The notes beneath the pieces were generated by a model, which saw only the letters and a list, made by a program, of their open reading frames with translations, searched no databases and was not told the origin of the DNA. This document shows, piece after piece, positions 9,489 to 18,315 of a stretch of 64,000 nucleotides of DNA (its first letter is position 1; every line of letters begins with the position of its first letter). The translations under genes and the position numbers were made by a program. Source of the stretch: UBA6623 sp965238125 (GTDB taxonomy: Bacteria > Acidobacteriota > Terriglobia > Bryobacterales > UBA6623); contig OZ250179.1 in assembly GCA_965238125.1 (NCBI GenBank), forward strand, positions 5,146,001 through 5,210,000, given 5' to 3'.

Positions 9489-9614
9489 GATCCAAACCGA
9501 GCCGCGAGAGTAATCGAGCGGTATGCGGTGAGACCGGTGACCGCGACCACGCCGGCGTAACCACCCTAACCCGCCGGCCGCACCCCAAAAGATCAACCGG
9601 AACCGCTCCGGCCT

Positions 9615-9938
9615 CTACCGGCGCACGCGTACCTGGTTCACAACCTTCTTTACGCCCTTGACTTTCTTGACAATCTTGTCCACGCGCCGGCGCAGTTTCT
9701 CGGTTTCCACCATGCCCGTAACCGTCACGGCCCCTTCCTCGACCGCCACCTCGAGCGCATTGGTTTTGAGCTGACGATCATTGACGAGTCGCCGGATCAC
9801 CCGGTCGTAGACGATGTCGTCCGGATTTTCGTCCTGGGCGGGCAGTGGAGCAACGACGAGCAAGAGGACAAGCAAGAGCCCGACTCCGGCCCGCTGGGGC
9901 CACCATTTGTATCGCGCAATGCTAAGAGACACTTTCAT
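9615..9938 (-). CDS. Secreted BON-domain protein
   Basis: Small exported protein of about 108 residues. An N-terminal signal peptide (hydrophobic run GVGLLLVLLLVVAPLPAQ) is followed by one BON domain, a fold linked to phospholipid-membrane association and osmotic protection (OsmY-like). The domain includes VYDRVIRRLVNDRQL, ALEVAVEEGAVTVTG and VKGVKKVVNQVRVR. I choose the internal Met at about 9938 because the preceding GTG-initiated extension is polar and would bury the signal peptide. It lies downstream of era on the same strand and may be cotranscribed with it. Confidence 0.78.
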   Translation of the reverse strand: MKVSLSIARYKWWPQRAGVGLLLVLLLVVAPLPAQDENPDDIVYDRVIRRLVNDRQLKTNALEVAVEEGAVTVTGMVETEKLRRRVDKIVKKVKGVKKVVNQVRVRR

Positions 9939-10021
9939 CACGGATCTATTATCGCCCGGCGGCGACACGGTTACAGATTCGCCATTCCGCCGATCATTCC
10001 GTCGATCCAAGTGGGATTCCT

Positions 10022-10951
10022 TCACGATTTACCAAGCATTTGATGAAAATCAAGCGACTTGACAAAGCTCGATTGCTCGCGCCACTTGGGCCGAACCTTG
10101 ACGAAGAGTTCCAGAAAGACGTGGCTGCCGAACCAAGCCTCCAATTGCGCACGGGCCGCTGACCCGACTTGTTTCAATGTAGCGCCCTGAGAGCCGACGA
10201 GAATTTTCTTCTGCCCCGGGCGCTCAACGTACACCGTGGCCGAGAGTCGCAGCAGGCCGCGAAGCTTCTGCTTCCGGCTCGTCGAACGCGGCGCTTCCTG
10301 CTCCCATTGGTCCACGATCACCGCCACCGAGTGGGGCACTTCCTGCCGCGTCTCCTCGATCACCTTCTCTCGAATGAACTCGGCGGCCAGGAATTTCTCC
10401 GGTTGGTCGGTAATGTAATCTTCCGGGTAGAAAGCCGGCGCTTCGGGTAAACGCTCGAAAATCAGCTTGACCAGCAAATCAACGTTTTCGCCCGTGAACG
10501 CCGAGAGAGGAACGATCTCTTCGAACGTCCGCGTCTCTCCATAGCGTTCGAGCAGCGGCAGCAGCCGTTGTTTCGACTGCAATAAATCGATCTTATTCAA
10601 TCCCAGCAACAGCGGAACGCCCAGCTTCTTCGCCGTCTCCACGGCGGCCGCGTCGCCTCGTCCCGGCGATTGCGTTGCGTCGACAAGCACCACCGCCAGG
10701 TCGCAACCCGACGTCGCGCGCCGCACCTCCCGCATCATGCGCCGGCCGAGTTCCCGCCGGGGTTCGTGGATGCCCGGGCTGTCGACGAAAACGATTTGTC
10801 CTTCCGAACGAGTGACAACGCCTTGGATGGCGTCGCGCGTCGTTTGCGGCTTATCGGCGGTAATCGAGATTTTCGTGCCGACCAATTGATTCAGCAAAGT
10901 CGACTTGCCGACGTTGGGCCGACCCAGGATCGCCACAAAACCGGCCTTCAT
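10022..10951 (-). CDS. era: GTPase Era
   Basis: Ribosome-assembly GTPase that binds the 3' end of 16S rRNA. The 309-residue protein has a G1 loop GRPNVGKST (residues 10-18), the switch I segment ITADKPQTTRDAIQG, G3 DSPGIHEP, G4 NKID and a C-terminal KH domain with KILVGSQGATLKQVG. The length and domain order are those of E. coli Era. Its start overlaps the end of the upstream corC-like gene (10948). The cluster phoH-ybeY-corC-era is a common bacterial arrangement for RNA and ribosome maintenance. Confidence 0.95.
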   Translation of the reverse strand: MKAGFVAILGRPNVGKSTLLNQLVGTKISITADKPQTTRDAIQGVVTRSEGQIVFVDSPGIHEPRRELGRRMMREVRRATSGCDLAVVLVDATQSPGRGDAAAVETAKKLGVPLLLGLNKIDLLQSKQRLLPLLERYGETRTFEEIVPLSAFTGENVDLLVKLIFERLPEAPAFYPEDYITDQPEKFLAAEFIREKVIEETRQEVPHSVAVIVDQWEQEAPRSTSRKQKLRGLLRLSATVYVERPGQKKILVGSQGATLKQVGSAARAQLEAWFGSHVFLELFVKVRPKWREQSSFVKSLDFHQMLGKS

Positions 10952-12267
10952 CCGCTTGCCTCGGTGGGCGCTTCGGAGGGGCTCTTCTCCGACGACCCGG
11001 GCTCGCCGGCCGCGCTCTCGGCGACGCGCCGAATTCGGACACTGGACACTTTGCGCTGATCGCCCGAAAGCACTTCGATCTGAATCCCGTCCAGTGAGAG
11101 CTTCGCGCCCGGCACCGGCACTTTGCCCAGATGTTCGCAGACCAAACCTCCGATCGTCGTCGATTCAATCTCCTTGTCGGGCCGAAAACCGACCAGCCCC
11201 TCGAGTCGATCCAAGTCCACGTTGCCGTCAAGAATGTACGAATGATCGGGTTGCTCGACGACGTCGGAAGGCGAATCCGACTCGTCGTGAATTTCTCCGA
11301 CGATCTCTTCCATCAAGTCTTCCATCGTCACCAGCCCGGCCGTCTGGCCGTACTCGTCGACGACAATCGACATCTGCGCATTGTTATCCTGCATCTCGCG
11401 CAATAATTCGTTGATCGGCTTCGTCTCCGGGACCAGCGCCACCGGCCGCATCAGCTCGCGAACCCGAACGAGTTCCCCCCGGCTCTCATCGATATCGAGC
11501 GTATCCCGCGTGTGGACCAAGCCTACGATATTGTCGATGTCCTCCTCGAAAACCGGCACCCGGGAAATCTCCTTGTCGATCAACAGCTGCCACAATTCTT
11601 CGACCGTCCGGCCCGCCTCGATCGCGACCACGCGCGGACGAGGAGTGACGACTTCCCTGACCGTCTTGTCCCCGAATTCGACGACCGACTGAATCAATTT
11701 GCGGTCTTCCTGCCCGATCAGCCCTTCTTCTTCCCCGGCGTCCAGTAAGGCCTCGATGTCTTCACCGGGCGTTGTCGTCCCGTTGCCTCGCGGCTCTTCG
11801 GCGCTCAGCTCGGCAACCGATGAAACGAAATGGACCAGCAAGGCAAACGGTTTCGTCGCCCACCCGATCAGCTTTGCGACAGGCAAGAGCCGTTCCATCC
11901 AACGACCCGATGTGCGCCGCAGTAAGACGTCCGGCACGATGTGGGCGAAGAAAATGACCGCCGTCACCGCGAGAATCGCCGCTTCCCCGATCGCCTGCGA
12001 AACGGCGCGGCCCTCGGTGACAAGCAAAAGCATAAGAACGAGCACCAGAGCGACCAGCGCCAATTGCCGCGCGAGAGCAAAGCGAAACAGACCTTGCTGA
12101 GCGTCCATGCCGAGCCGCGGCCGCAAAGCTTCCTCAAAATGCTTGAGGGTTTCCGGGTTTTCTCGCGCTCGAATCGGCAGCGAATGAACGAACAACAAAT
12201 GCACGTACGAGGCCAGCGCCGCAACACCGCACAGCAGCACCGCCGGTACGATCCAAAGCAATGTCAT
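10948..12267 (-). CDS. CorC/HlyC-type CBS-pair membrane protein
   Basis: Hemolysin-family (UPF0053/CNNM-like) protein associated with magnesium or cobalt efflux. From the ATG at 12267 it has about 439 residues. An N-terminal membrane part includes LLWIVPAVLLCGVAALASYV and two further hydrophobic runs near 95-145. Two CBS motifs follow (V-TPRPRVVAIEAGRTVEELW and LMRPVALVPETKPINELL, then SIVVDEYGQTAGLVTMEDL), and a C-terminal CorC_HlyC domain includes YILDGNVDLDRLEGL. The start ATGA overlaps the ybeY stop, showing translational coupling, and the 3' end overlaps era by 4 bp. Confidence 0.88.
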   Translation of the reverse strand: MTLLWIVPAVLLCGVAALASYVHLLFVHSLPIRARENPETLKHFEEALRPRLGMDAQQGLFRFALARQLALVALVLVLMLLLVTEGRAVSQAIGEAAILAVTAVIFFAHIVPDVLLRRTSGRWMERLLPVAKLIGWATKPFALLVHFVSSVAELSAEEPRGNGTTTPGEDIEALLDAGEEEGLIGQEDRKLIQSVVEFGDKTVREVVTPRPRVVAIEAGRTVEELWQLLIDKEISRVPVFEEDIDNIVGLVHTRDTLDIDESRGELVRVRELMRPVALVPETKPINELLREMQDNNAQMSIVVDEYGQTAGLVTMEDLMEEIVGEIHDESDSPSDVVEQPDHSYILDGNVDLDRLEGLVGFRPDKEIESTTIGGLVCEHLGKVPVPGAKLSLDGIQIEVLSGDQRKVSSVRIRRVAESAAGEPGSSEKSPSEAPTEASG

Positions 12268-12728
12268 CGATCCGCTCGCTCCACCAAACCCGCGGGCAAG
12301 CCGAACTTCTTGCGCCAACGAGTCTCCGCTCGGCGCATGCGGCCGCCGTCGGTCTCGTGGTCGTATCCCATCAAGTGCAGCAACCCGTGCAAAGCCAAAA
12401 TCTTCAATTCCTGCTCGACCGAATGTCCGTAATCGGCCGCTTGCCGCTCGGCACGCGCCGCCGAGATCAGAATGTCCCCCAGCCGACCGTCCTCGCCGTC
12501 GGGAAACGAGAGTACATCGGTGGCCGACGATCGGCCTTGGAACTGCCGGTTGGCGCGGCGCACGGCGGCGTCGGTGGAAACGAGCACGGCGAACTCACAC
12601 CGGGCCGCCAGGTCGCCGTGCAGTCGGGTGAGGAAAGCCGCGAAGTCGTCTTCGTCGAAGCCGACCTTGCGTTGCCGGTTGAGATACCAAGGAGGGTCGT
12701 CGTTGTTGGTTTCCGCCATCGCTTCCAT
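12264..12728 (-). CDS. ybeY: Endoribonuclease YbeY
   Basis: Zinc-dependent single-strand endoribonuclease needed for 16S rRNA 3'-end maturation and ribosome quality control. The metal site is HGLLHLMGYDHETD (family HGxLHLxGYDH), preceded by the conserved ATDVLSFP and GDILIS. About 154 residues from the ATG at 12728, or three fewer from the ATG at 12719. It is coupled to the following corC-like gene through an ATGA overlap. It is separated from phoH by about 140 bp that contain a dispersed repeat, so the usual tight phoH-ybeY spacing has been opened here. Confidence 0.93.
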   Translation of the reverse strand: MEAMAETNNDDPPWYLNRQRKVGFDEDDFAAFLTRLHGDLAARCEFAVLVSTDAAVRRANRQFQGRSSATDVLSFPDGEDGRLGDILISAARAERQAADYGHSVEQELKILALHGLLHLMGYDHETDGGRMRRAETRWRKKFGLPAGLVERADR

Positions 12729-12737
12729 ACGTGCGCC

Positions 12738-12850
12738 ATTTGTTCGGGCGAAAAAGGGGGACTGCCGGCCGATTTTCGCTCGTCGAATCCCTCTGTTTCC
12801 AACGTCTGGGTGAAGCGAAAATCGGTGGCTGTACCCCTTTTTCGCGTAGG
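12738..12850. repeat. Dispersed inverted-repeat element (family R2)
   Basis: About 110 bp between phoH and ybeY. The left end reads tgttcgggcgaaaaaggggg and the right end gtaccccttttttcgcg-like, so the termini are inverted copies of each other. The middle contains attttcgctcgtcgaat and ctctgtttccaac. A close relative sits at 33196-33282, and single ends recur near 30944, 31145 and 34805. It looks like a small non-autonomous palindromic element. Confidence 0.6.
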
Positions 12851-12870
12851 CGGACCTACACCCCGCGCTG

Positions 12871-13893
12871 CTAAGCGTCCTCCGAACCGTCTTCGACCCC
12901 GTCCCCGGATACGCCGGAACCCGCACCGTGCTCGAGCCGCGGGCTTTGATACACGTCGTAAGCCCGGACAACGCGCTGTACCAAATCGTGCCGCACAACA
13001 TCTTTCTCGTCGAAATAGACAAACGAAATGCCCTCAACCGCGTCGAGCACGTCGATCACCTCAAGAAGGCCGCTGCGCTTCCCCGAGGGCAGGTCGATCT
13101 GCGTGATATCGCCGGTGATCACCGCCTTGGATCCGAACCCCAACCGCGTGATGAACATTTTCATCTGCTCGGCGGTGGCGTTTTGCCCTTCGTCGAGAAT
13201 GATGAAACAATCGTTCAGCGAACGGCCCCGCATAAACGCCAGCGGAGCGATCTCGATCAAGCCTTTTTCGAGCAGCTTTTCGACGCGGTCGCTGTCGAGC
13301 ATGTCGTAGAGCGCGTCATAGAGAGGACGAAGATAAGGGTCGATTTTCTGTTGCAAGGTTCCCGGCAGAAAACCCAACCGTTCGCCCGCTTCGACAGCCG
13401 GGCGAGCCAGCACAATGCGGCGGACCTTCTTGTTGAGAAATTCCGAAACCGCCATGGCCACCGCCAAGTAGGTCTTGCCGGTTCCGGCCGGGCCGACGCC
13501 GAAGACCATGTCGCAGCGCTCCATGGCCTCGAAATAGCGCATTTGATTGACGCTGCGCGGCGCCAGCGTTTTACGCCCGAAGTTACGCTGGCGGCTGCTG
13601 ATCACCAGATTGCGCAACGTGAGTTGCGGGTCGGAGGCAACGACCTGTAAAAAGCTCTTCAAGTCGCCGTTGGTGAAGCGATGCCCCTGGTGCCGCAGAA
13701 ACTCGTAGTCAGCGACAATCGCCTCGACTTGCCGCACCTGTTCCGGCGCGCCTTCAATCTCGAGGCTGTCTTCGAGCAAGTGCGTCTTGACGTCGAGAGA
13801 GTCTTCGAGTAAACGAATGTTTTCGTCGCGCGTTCCGAAAAACGGCTCGATGCCTCCGCTGATAGGTACGCGTGTTTTCGTCGTGGTGCTCAG
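12871..13893 (-). CDS. phoH: PhoH-family ATPase, probable CTG start
   Basis: PhoH-like P-loop NTPase, often encoded with YbeY and implicated in RNA metabolism. The Walker A is FGVGPAGTGKTYLA, followed by IVLARPAVEAGERLGFLPG and the Walker B-like FIILDEGQNAT. The C-terminal GDITQIDLP and SGLLEVIDVL are typical. The coding frame clearly extends upstream of the TTG at 13779: VPISGGIEPFFGTRDENIR is the standard PhoH N-terminus. The only suitably placed initiator is CTG at 13893, six bases after a perfect aaggagg; an in-frame TGA lies just before it. That gives 340 residues, the usual length. Confidence 0.9.
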   Translation of the reverse strand: MSTTTKTRVPISGGIEPFFGTRDENIRLLEDSLDVKTHLLEDSLEIEGAPEQVRQVEAIVADYEFLRHQGHRFTNGDLKSFLQVVASDPQLTLRNLVISSRQRNFGRKTLAPRSVNQMRYFEAMERCDMVFGVGPAGTGKTYLAVAMAVSEFLNKKVRRIVLARPAVEAGERLGFLPGTLQQKIDPYLRPLYDALYDMLDSDRVEKLLEKGLIEIAPLAFMRGRSLNDCFIILDEGQNATAEQMKMFITRLGFGSKAVITGDITQIDLPSGKRSGLLEVIDVLDAVEGISFVYFDEKDVVRHDLVQRVVRAYDVYQSPRLEHGAGSGVSGDGVEDGSEDA

Positions 13894-13906
13894 CCGTCAC
13901 CTCCTT
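13894..13906 (-). promoter_or_regulatory. Strong Shine-Dalgarno that defines the phoH CTG start
   Basis: Read on the minus strand this is aaggaggtgacgg directly before CTGAGC. The spacing places the CTG at the ideal distance. The GTG inside the motif opens a different frame that does not encode PhoH. Confidence 0.65.
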
Positions 13907-14152
13907 TACTCGGACCGGGAGATACGCGAAGACCGGTCGCCGCAGAAGACGGATAAAACTTGTCGGGGTGCGACAAGCTCGGCAATGAAGGGGAGAAGCG
14001 GAAAGCCCGCCCGAACGGCTGCGCTCGAAGGCGCGGAAGGGTCGTCCATCTCTATCCGTGACTATAGCCCACGACCGGGGGCAAGTCAATGGAACCGGGA
14101 GGGCTCGATCAGGTTCGTCGCGCCGGTGCAAGTACGTTCGAACCGGCGGTGA

Positions 14153-14398
14153 TCATTCGAGGTAGCCGCGCTCAATCTCCGCGATCATCTGTTTTGGGTC
14201 GGCGGTGGGGAAATTGTACTCGGCAGCTCGTCGAATGGCTCGAATTTTCGATTCAACGTCGGCGGTCGACTCGCTGTGCTTGGCAGCCCGCAGTGTTCCC
14301 CGCACCCATTCCGAGATCGTGAGTCCGTTCGCTCGCGCGGCTCAGCGAATCTCCTCGAACTCGTCATCATCGAGGGCGACATGGAGCCTCTTGCTCAT
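14153..14398 (-). pseudogene. Broken ribbon-helix-helix antitoxin
   Basis: Reads MSKRLHVALDDDEFEEIR, then an in-frame TGA (14342-14344), then AARANGLTISEWVRGTLRAA and a tail ending EIERGYLE. This is the pattern of a small CopG/RHH DNA-binding antitoxin (about 81 codons). The TGA at codon 19 stops translation inside the DNA-binding region. No PIN or RelE toxin is adjacent, so it is either an orphan relic or part of a pair whose toxin was lost. Confidence 0.68.
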
Positions 14399-14441
14399 GC
14401 TTTCGGTATATCACACGCGGCCGTACGCAACCGTTACTCTC

Positions 14442-15593
14442 TCACTCCTTCCCGTTGACCTTCTTAATAAACGCGATTTCGTCCTCGATATACGCGCTGC
14501 CGTCGGCGCGGAAAATGTCGTGGAACCACAGCTTCGGTTCCGCCGTGTAGGTCGACGTCCAGGAATCCCACGGATAGATCGTTTGCGACTTGCCGGCGAC
14601 GAAGCCCCAGTTATAGGCGGCGATGTTCTCTTCCTTGAAATAGGACAAGACCGGGTCGAACGTGCTGCCCCGCGGACGCGCCATGTATTCGGTACACAAC
14701 AACGGCCGCCCGTGCGGGCGAAGCGCCTCCACCCGCCGACGCGTGACGTCGATCGCGCTATAGCTGTGGAACGTGATCACGTCGGAGTTCTCCAACATGA
14801 AGCGATTGATGGGGGACAGGGCCTCGGGCGGCGACCAATCTTCACGCCAGACGCCGGCGGTCAGCGGCTGACTCGGGTTGACTTCCCGCGCCCAGGCGAA
14901 CGTCCGCTCGAGCAGGGCCAGGGCGACTTCGGCTTTATTCGGTAACTCTTTGTCGCCGTAGCTGTTGGCGTTCGGGTTGTCGGGCTCGTTGAACAGGTCC
15001 CAGACCTGAACCCGCTTGTCGTCCTTGTAATGACCGATCACGCCTTTGACAAACCCTTCGAGTTCGTCATAACGCGAGGGGTCTCCGAGAATCTCGGCAC
15101 CGGGGCTTTGCATCCAGCCGGAATTGTGAAAATGAGGCTTCGGCTCGCGCTGCAACCCGAGTTTCGGGTAGGGGTCCCACACGCCGTCGAACAGAACGAA
15201 CATCACGCTGATACCGTGGTTGTCGGCTATTTCAAGAAAGCGGTCGGTGCGGGAGAGGAACCCCTTGGGGTCCTGTTGCCAAAGCAAATCATGCAGGTAA
15301 ACCCGCATGCTGTTGAAGCCGAGGTCCTCGGCCCACCCGAGTTCGCGCTCGATGGTTTCGGGGTTGAACGTATCGGCCTGCCACATTTCCAATTGATTGA
15401 TCGCCGTGCTTGGGCTGAAATTCGCACCCGAAAGCCACCCGATCCGCTCATACCACTGGTTTGCTCGTTCCGCCGACCAGCGCGAGGCCTCCGATGCCGG
15501 CGACGCATCCGCGGGGGCCTCGGCCGGCTCGGAGCCGCAAGCAGCGAGCGCCATCGTGACCAGAAACAGTGATGTGACGCGAATTTTGTGCAT
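14442..15593 (-). CDS. GH5-like glycoside hydrolase, lipoprotein
   Basis: Probable extracytoplasmic beta-glycanase of the cellulase-superfamily (clan A) barrel type. The protein starts MHKIRVTSLFLVTMALAACG, a lipoprotein signal with lipobox LAAC, followed by an Ala/Pro/Glu-rich linker. The barrel contains GFNSMRVYLHDLLW, the acid/base motif VWDLFNEPDN and the nucleophile segment LLCTEYMARP, with FHSYS between them. About 383 residues. The ATG at 15593 is chosen because the upstream in-frame residues are not signal-like. The substrate (cellulose, mannan or xylan) cannot be assigned from sequence. It stands alone. Confidence 0.78.
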   Translation of the reverse strand: MHKIRVTSLFLVTMALAACGSEPAEAPADASPASEASRWSAERANQWYERIGWLSGANFSPSTAINQLEMWQADTFNPETIERELGWAEDLGFNSMRVYLHDLLWQQDPKGFLSRTDRFLEIADNHGISVMFVLFDGVWDPYPKLGLQREPKPHFHNSGWMQSPGAEILGDPSRYDELEGFVKGVIGHYKDDKRVQVWDLFNEPDNPNANSYGDKELPNKAEVALALLERTFAWAREVNPSQPLTAGVWREDWSPPEALSPINRFMLENSDVITFHSYSAIDVTRRRVEALRPHGRPLLCTEYMARPRGSTFDPVLSYFKEENIAAYNWGFVAGKSQTIYPWDSWTSTYTAEPKLWFHDIFRADGSAYIEDEIAFIKKVNGKE

Positions 15594-15791
15594 GGTTCTA
15601 TTGCTCCCAGCATTCAGGCGACCCTTCACTCTACCCAAAGAACGGTTAGTCCGGGCCAGCGCCGGCCCGGCCCGGAGGAGTCTGTCGCCGTTGCGTCATC
15701 CTAACTCGATGACATGCTTCCCGGCCCCGGCTCACGCACAATCGGTTCACGGCTCACGGCTTCGCGCCTCACCCCTGTAGAATGATGGGCG

Positions 15792-16367
15792 ATGCGCTGG
15801 TTCCTTTCGCGCGGAGCCCCTCCGGTTTCCCGCCTTCTATTCGTCGAGAGCGGGCCACGCAACGTCGCCGACAAGGTCCTCCCGCGTATCCGCGACAGCT
15901 TCGGACACAACATTCGTATCGATCTGCTGACCTGCCTACCGACCGACCCGGCGGCGCTGGGGACCGGCAACCCGCATCCCGCCCGCGTATGGCGCGTGAC
16001 GGAATGCCGCGACACCGATTCGCGCTGGGATCTGCTTTGCCGCATCCGCGGCGAACGCCATCCCGTGGCCGTCATCGTGTGCGCCGACAGCCCGGTCATG
16101 TTGCCGTGGAAACTGGCGGCTGTGCTGCTGCTACCGGCGAAGTTCATCATCGTCAATGAAAACGCCGACTACTTCTGGCTCGACCGCGGCCATCTCTCGA
16201 ACCTGAAGAACCTCCTACTCCAGCGAGCCGGTTTGCAGCCCGACCTCGCGGTTCGCCTCCTCGCCCGCACGCTGGTATTTCCTTTCACCTTGGCTTACCT
16301 GCTGGGCTATGCCGCCTGGGTTCACTCCCGACGCGCGGCGCGACGGGCCCTCGGCTCGCGGTCGTGA
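15792..16367 (+). CDS. Conserved hypothetical protein with a C-terminal membrane helix
   Basis: 191 residues, not assigned to a named family. The N-terminal part has the alternating pattern of a Rossmann-like domain (RLLFVESGPRNVADKVLPRI, then VAVIVCADSPVMLPWKLAAVLLLPAKFIIVNENADYF), reminiscent of the front of sugar- or lipid-transfer enzymes. A hydrophobic segment near 160-180 (VFPFTLAYLLGYAAWV) is followed by a basic tail, suggesting membrane anchoring. It precedes malate synthase on the same strand by 185 bp, with no obvious functional link. Confidence 0.55.
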   Translation: MRWFLSRGAPPVSRLLFVESGPRNVADKVLPRIRDSFGHNIRIDLLTCLPTDPAALGTGNPHPARVWRVTECRDTDSRWDLLCRIRGERHPVAVIVCADSPVMLPWKLAAVLLLPAKFIIVNENADYFWLDRGHLSNLKNLLLQRAGLQPDLAVRLLARTLVFPFTLAYLLGYAAWVHSRRAARRALGSRS

Positions 16368-16551
16368 GCGACAGCAAGAACCGGGAAAATTACGAAGCCG
16401 AGCGGTCCCGTGACTCGTTCTTAGCCGGACCGGGTTCCTTGCCCTGTGGGGGCTCGAACTTTTCGCCCCGCGCTCCCCAACGTCGGTGCTACAGTGTCTG
16501 AAGTCCAATGGCCGCCGCACAGCCGCGGGCATCCGAATAGGGAGAGAAATC

Positions 16552-18177
16552 ATGGCTACCTCCGCCGTCAGCCTACAGCAAAAACTCAACGAATCCCTCG
16601 CCGCCGAAGGAATCGAACTACGAGGCCGCGTCACCGCCGAGTACGCCGAGATTCTGACGCCGGAAGCGCTCCGTTTCCTCGCCAAGATGGCCCGCCAATT
16701 CGAGGCAACACGCCGCGAGCTTCTCGATCGTCGGGTCGCGCGCTATGAGGAAATCAAAGCCGGAAAATTGCCGGACTTCCTGCCCGAAACCCGGCACATT
16801 CGCGCCGGTGACTGGACCGTGGCGCCGATTCCCGACGACTTACAGGATCGCCGCGTCGAGATCACCGGCCCGGTCGATCGCAAGATGGTCATCAACGCCC
16901 TCAACTCGGGCGCGAGCGTCTTCATGGCCGACTTTGAGGACGCCCACACCCCGACCTGGGACAACAATCTCGAAGGCCAAATCAATCTTCGCGACGCCGT
17001 CGTCGGCACGATCAGTTTCACCAATCCGCAAGGCAAGCACTATCAGCTGGGCGAAAACCTCGCGACCTTGCTTGTGCGCCCGCGCGGCTGGCACCTCATC
17101 GAAAAGCACCTCATGATCGACGGCGAACCGATCTCCGCCTCGCTTTTCGATTTCGGCTTGTACTTCTTCCATAACGTCGAGGCCCGGCTGCAGCGAAACA
17201 CCGCTCCCTATTTCTATCTCCCCAAGATGGAGAGTCACTTGGAAGCGCGCCTGTGGAACGATGTCTTCGCGTTCGCCGAGAAGGAACTGAGCGTTCCCAG
17301 CGTCTGTCGCGGCACCGTCCTGCTCGAAACCATCCTGGCGGCCTTCGAGATGGACGAGATTCTTTACGAGCTGCGCGACCACTCGGCCGGGTTGAACTGC
17401 GGACGCTGGGACTACATCTTCAGCTTCATCAAGAAGTTTCGGCACGATCCGGCTTTCGTCCTTCCCGACCGCATCAACGTCGGCATGGACCGCCACTTCC
17501 TCGACTCCTATGTTCAGCTGTTGATCAAGACCTGCCACCGCCGCGGCATTCACGCCATGGGCGGGATGGCGGCGCAGATCCCCATCAAGAGTGACCCCGA
17601 GGCGAACGAGCAGGCGATCAACAAAGTGCGGCAAGACAAACTACGCGAGGTCCGGGCCGGACACGACGGCACCTGGGTGGCCCACCCCGGCCTGGTCGGC
17701 GTCGCCCGCGAAATCTTCGACGAGCACATGCCGACGTCGAATCAGATCTGGCGCGACCGCGGTGAAGTTTTCGTAACGGCGGAGGATCTGTTGACGGTTC
17801 CCCAGGGCGAGATTACCGAGGACGGCTTGCGTATCAACTGCGACGTTGGCATTCAGTACCTTGAAAGCTGGTTGCGCGGCGTCGGCTGCGTGCCGATCTA
17901 CAACTTGATGGAAGACGCCGCCACGGCCGAGATCTCGCGGTCGCAGGTCTGGCATTGGGTGCAACACGGCGCCAAGATGAACGACGGCCGCAGGGTCACC
18001 GTCGAGTTGGTCCGAGAGACGATTCCTCAGCAGTTGGAAAAGATTCGTGGTTTGATCGGGCCCGAGCGCTATGACGCCGGCAAGTTCGACCTCGCATCCA
18101 AGATCTTTGAAGATATGATGACCAGCGACGGCTACTCCGATTTTCTGACGCTGATCGCTTACGAACACATCGACTGA
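16552..18177 (+). CDS. aceB: Malate synthase A
   Basis: Condenses acetyl-CoA and glyoxylate to malate in the glyoxylate shunt. The 541-residue product has the length of isoform A. Signatures are VFMADFEDAHTPTWDN, a central KMESHLEARLWND, GTVLLETILAAFEMDEIL, CGRWDYIFSFIKK and the catalytic-loop region MGGMAAQIP. The ATG at 16552 follows agggagag. Isocitrate lyase is not in the window. A near-copy of its last nine codons lies 100 bp downstream. Confidence 0.95.
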   Translation: MATSAVSLQQKLNESLAAEGIELRGRVTAEYAEILTPEALRFLAKMARQFEATRRELLDRRVARYEEIKAGKLPDFLPETRHIRAGDWTVAPIPDDLQDRRVEITGPVDRKMVINALNSGASVFMADFEDAHTPTWDNNLEGQINLRDAVVGTISFTNPQGKHYQLGENLATLLVRPRGWHLIEKHLMIDGEPISASLFDFGLYFFHNVEARLQRNTAPYFYLPKMESHLEARLWNDVFAFAEKELSVPSVCRGTVLLETILAAFEMDEILYELRDHSAGLNCGRWDYIFSFIKKFRHDPAFVLPDRINVGMDRHFLDSYVQLLIKTCHRRGIHAMGGMAAQIPIKSDPEANEQAINKVRQDKLREVRAGHDGTWVAHPGLVGVAREIFDEHMPTSNQIWRDRGEVFVTAEDLLTVPQGEITEDGLRINCDVGIQYLESWLRGVGCVPIYNLMEDAATAEISRSQVWHWVQHGAKMNDGRRVTVELVRETIPQQLEKIRGLIGPERYDAGKFDLASKIFEDMMTSDGYSDFLTLIAYEHID

Positions 18178-18282
18178 TCCGCGCGATCGGCCGGGGTGCA
18201 ACCCCTCGACAACCGCGGCTCCGAATGGGCAGACCTGGAGGCCCGCCCCACTGGGCTGATCGCCTACGAACACATTGACTGA
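18178..18282 (+). repeat. Duplicated malate synthase 3' end with a palindromic repeat
   Basis: The last coding bases of malate synthase (about 18151-18177, ending in the codons for LIAYEHID and TGA) recur at 18256-18282 with two third-position differences. Between the copies is an imperfect palindrome of the R3 family (gggcagacctggaggcccgc, 18228-18247), also found near 34655, 34880 and 35523. This suggests a short tandem duplication associated with arrival of the repeat. Confidence 0.7.
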
Positions 18283-18315
18283 AGCGCGCGCCGGCGTTGG
18301 GCGGATGGCCGACCC

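Noticed and set aside
16365..16502. A 45-codon GTG-initiated frame overlapping the stop of the 15792 gene
   Set aside because: No ribosome-binding site of quality, Arg/Ser/Pro-rich composition and no resemblance to a family; probably chance.
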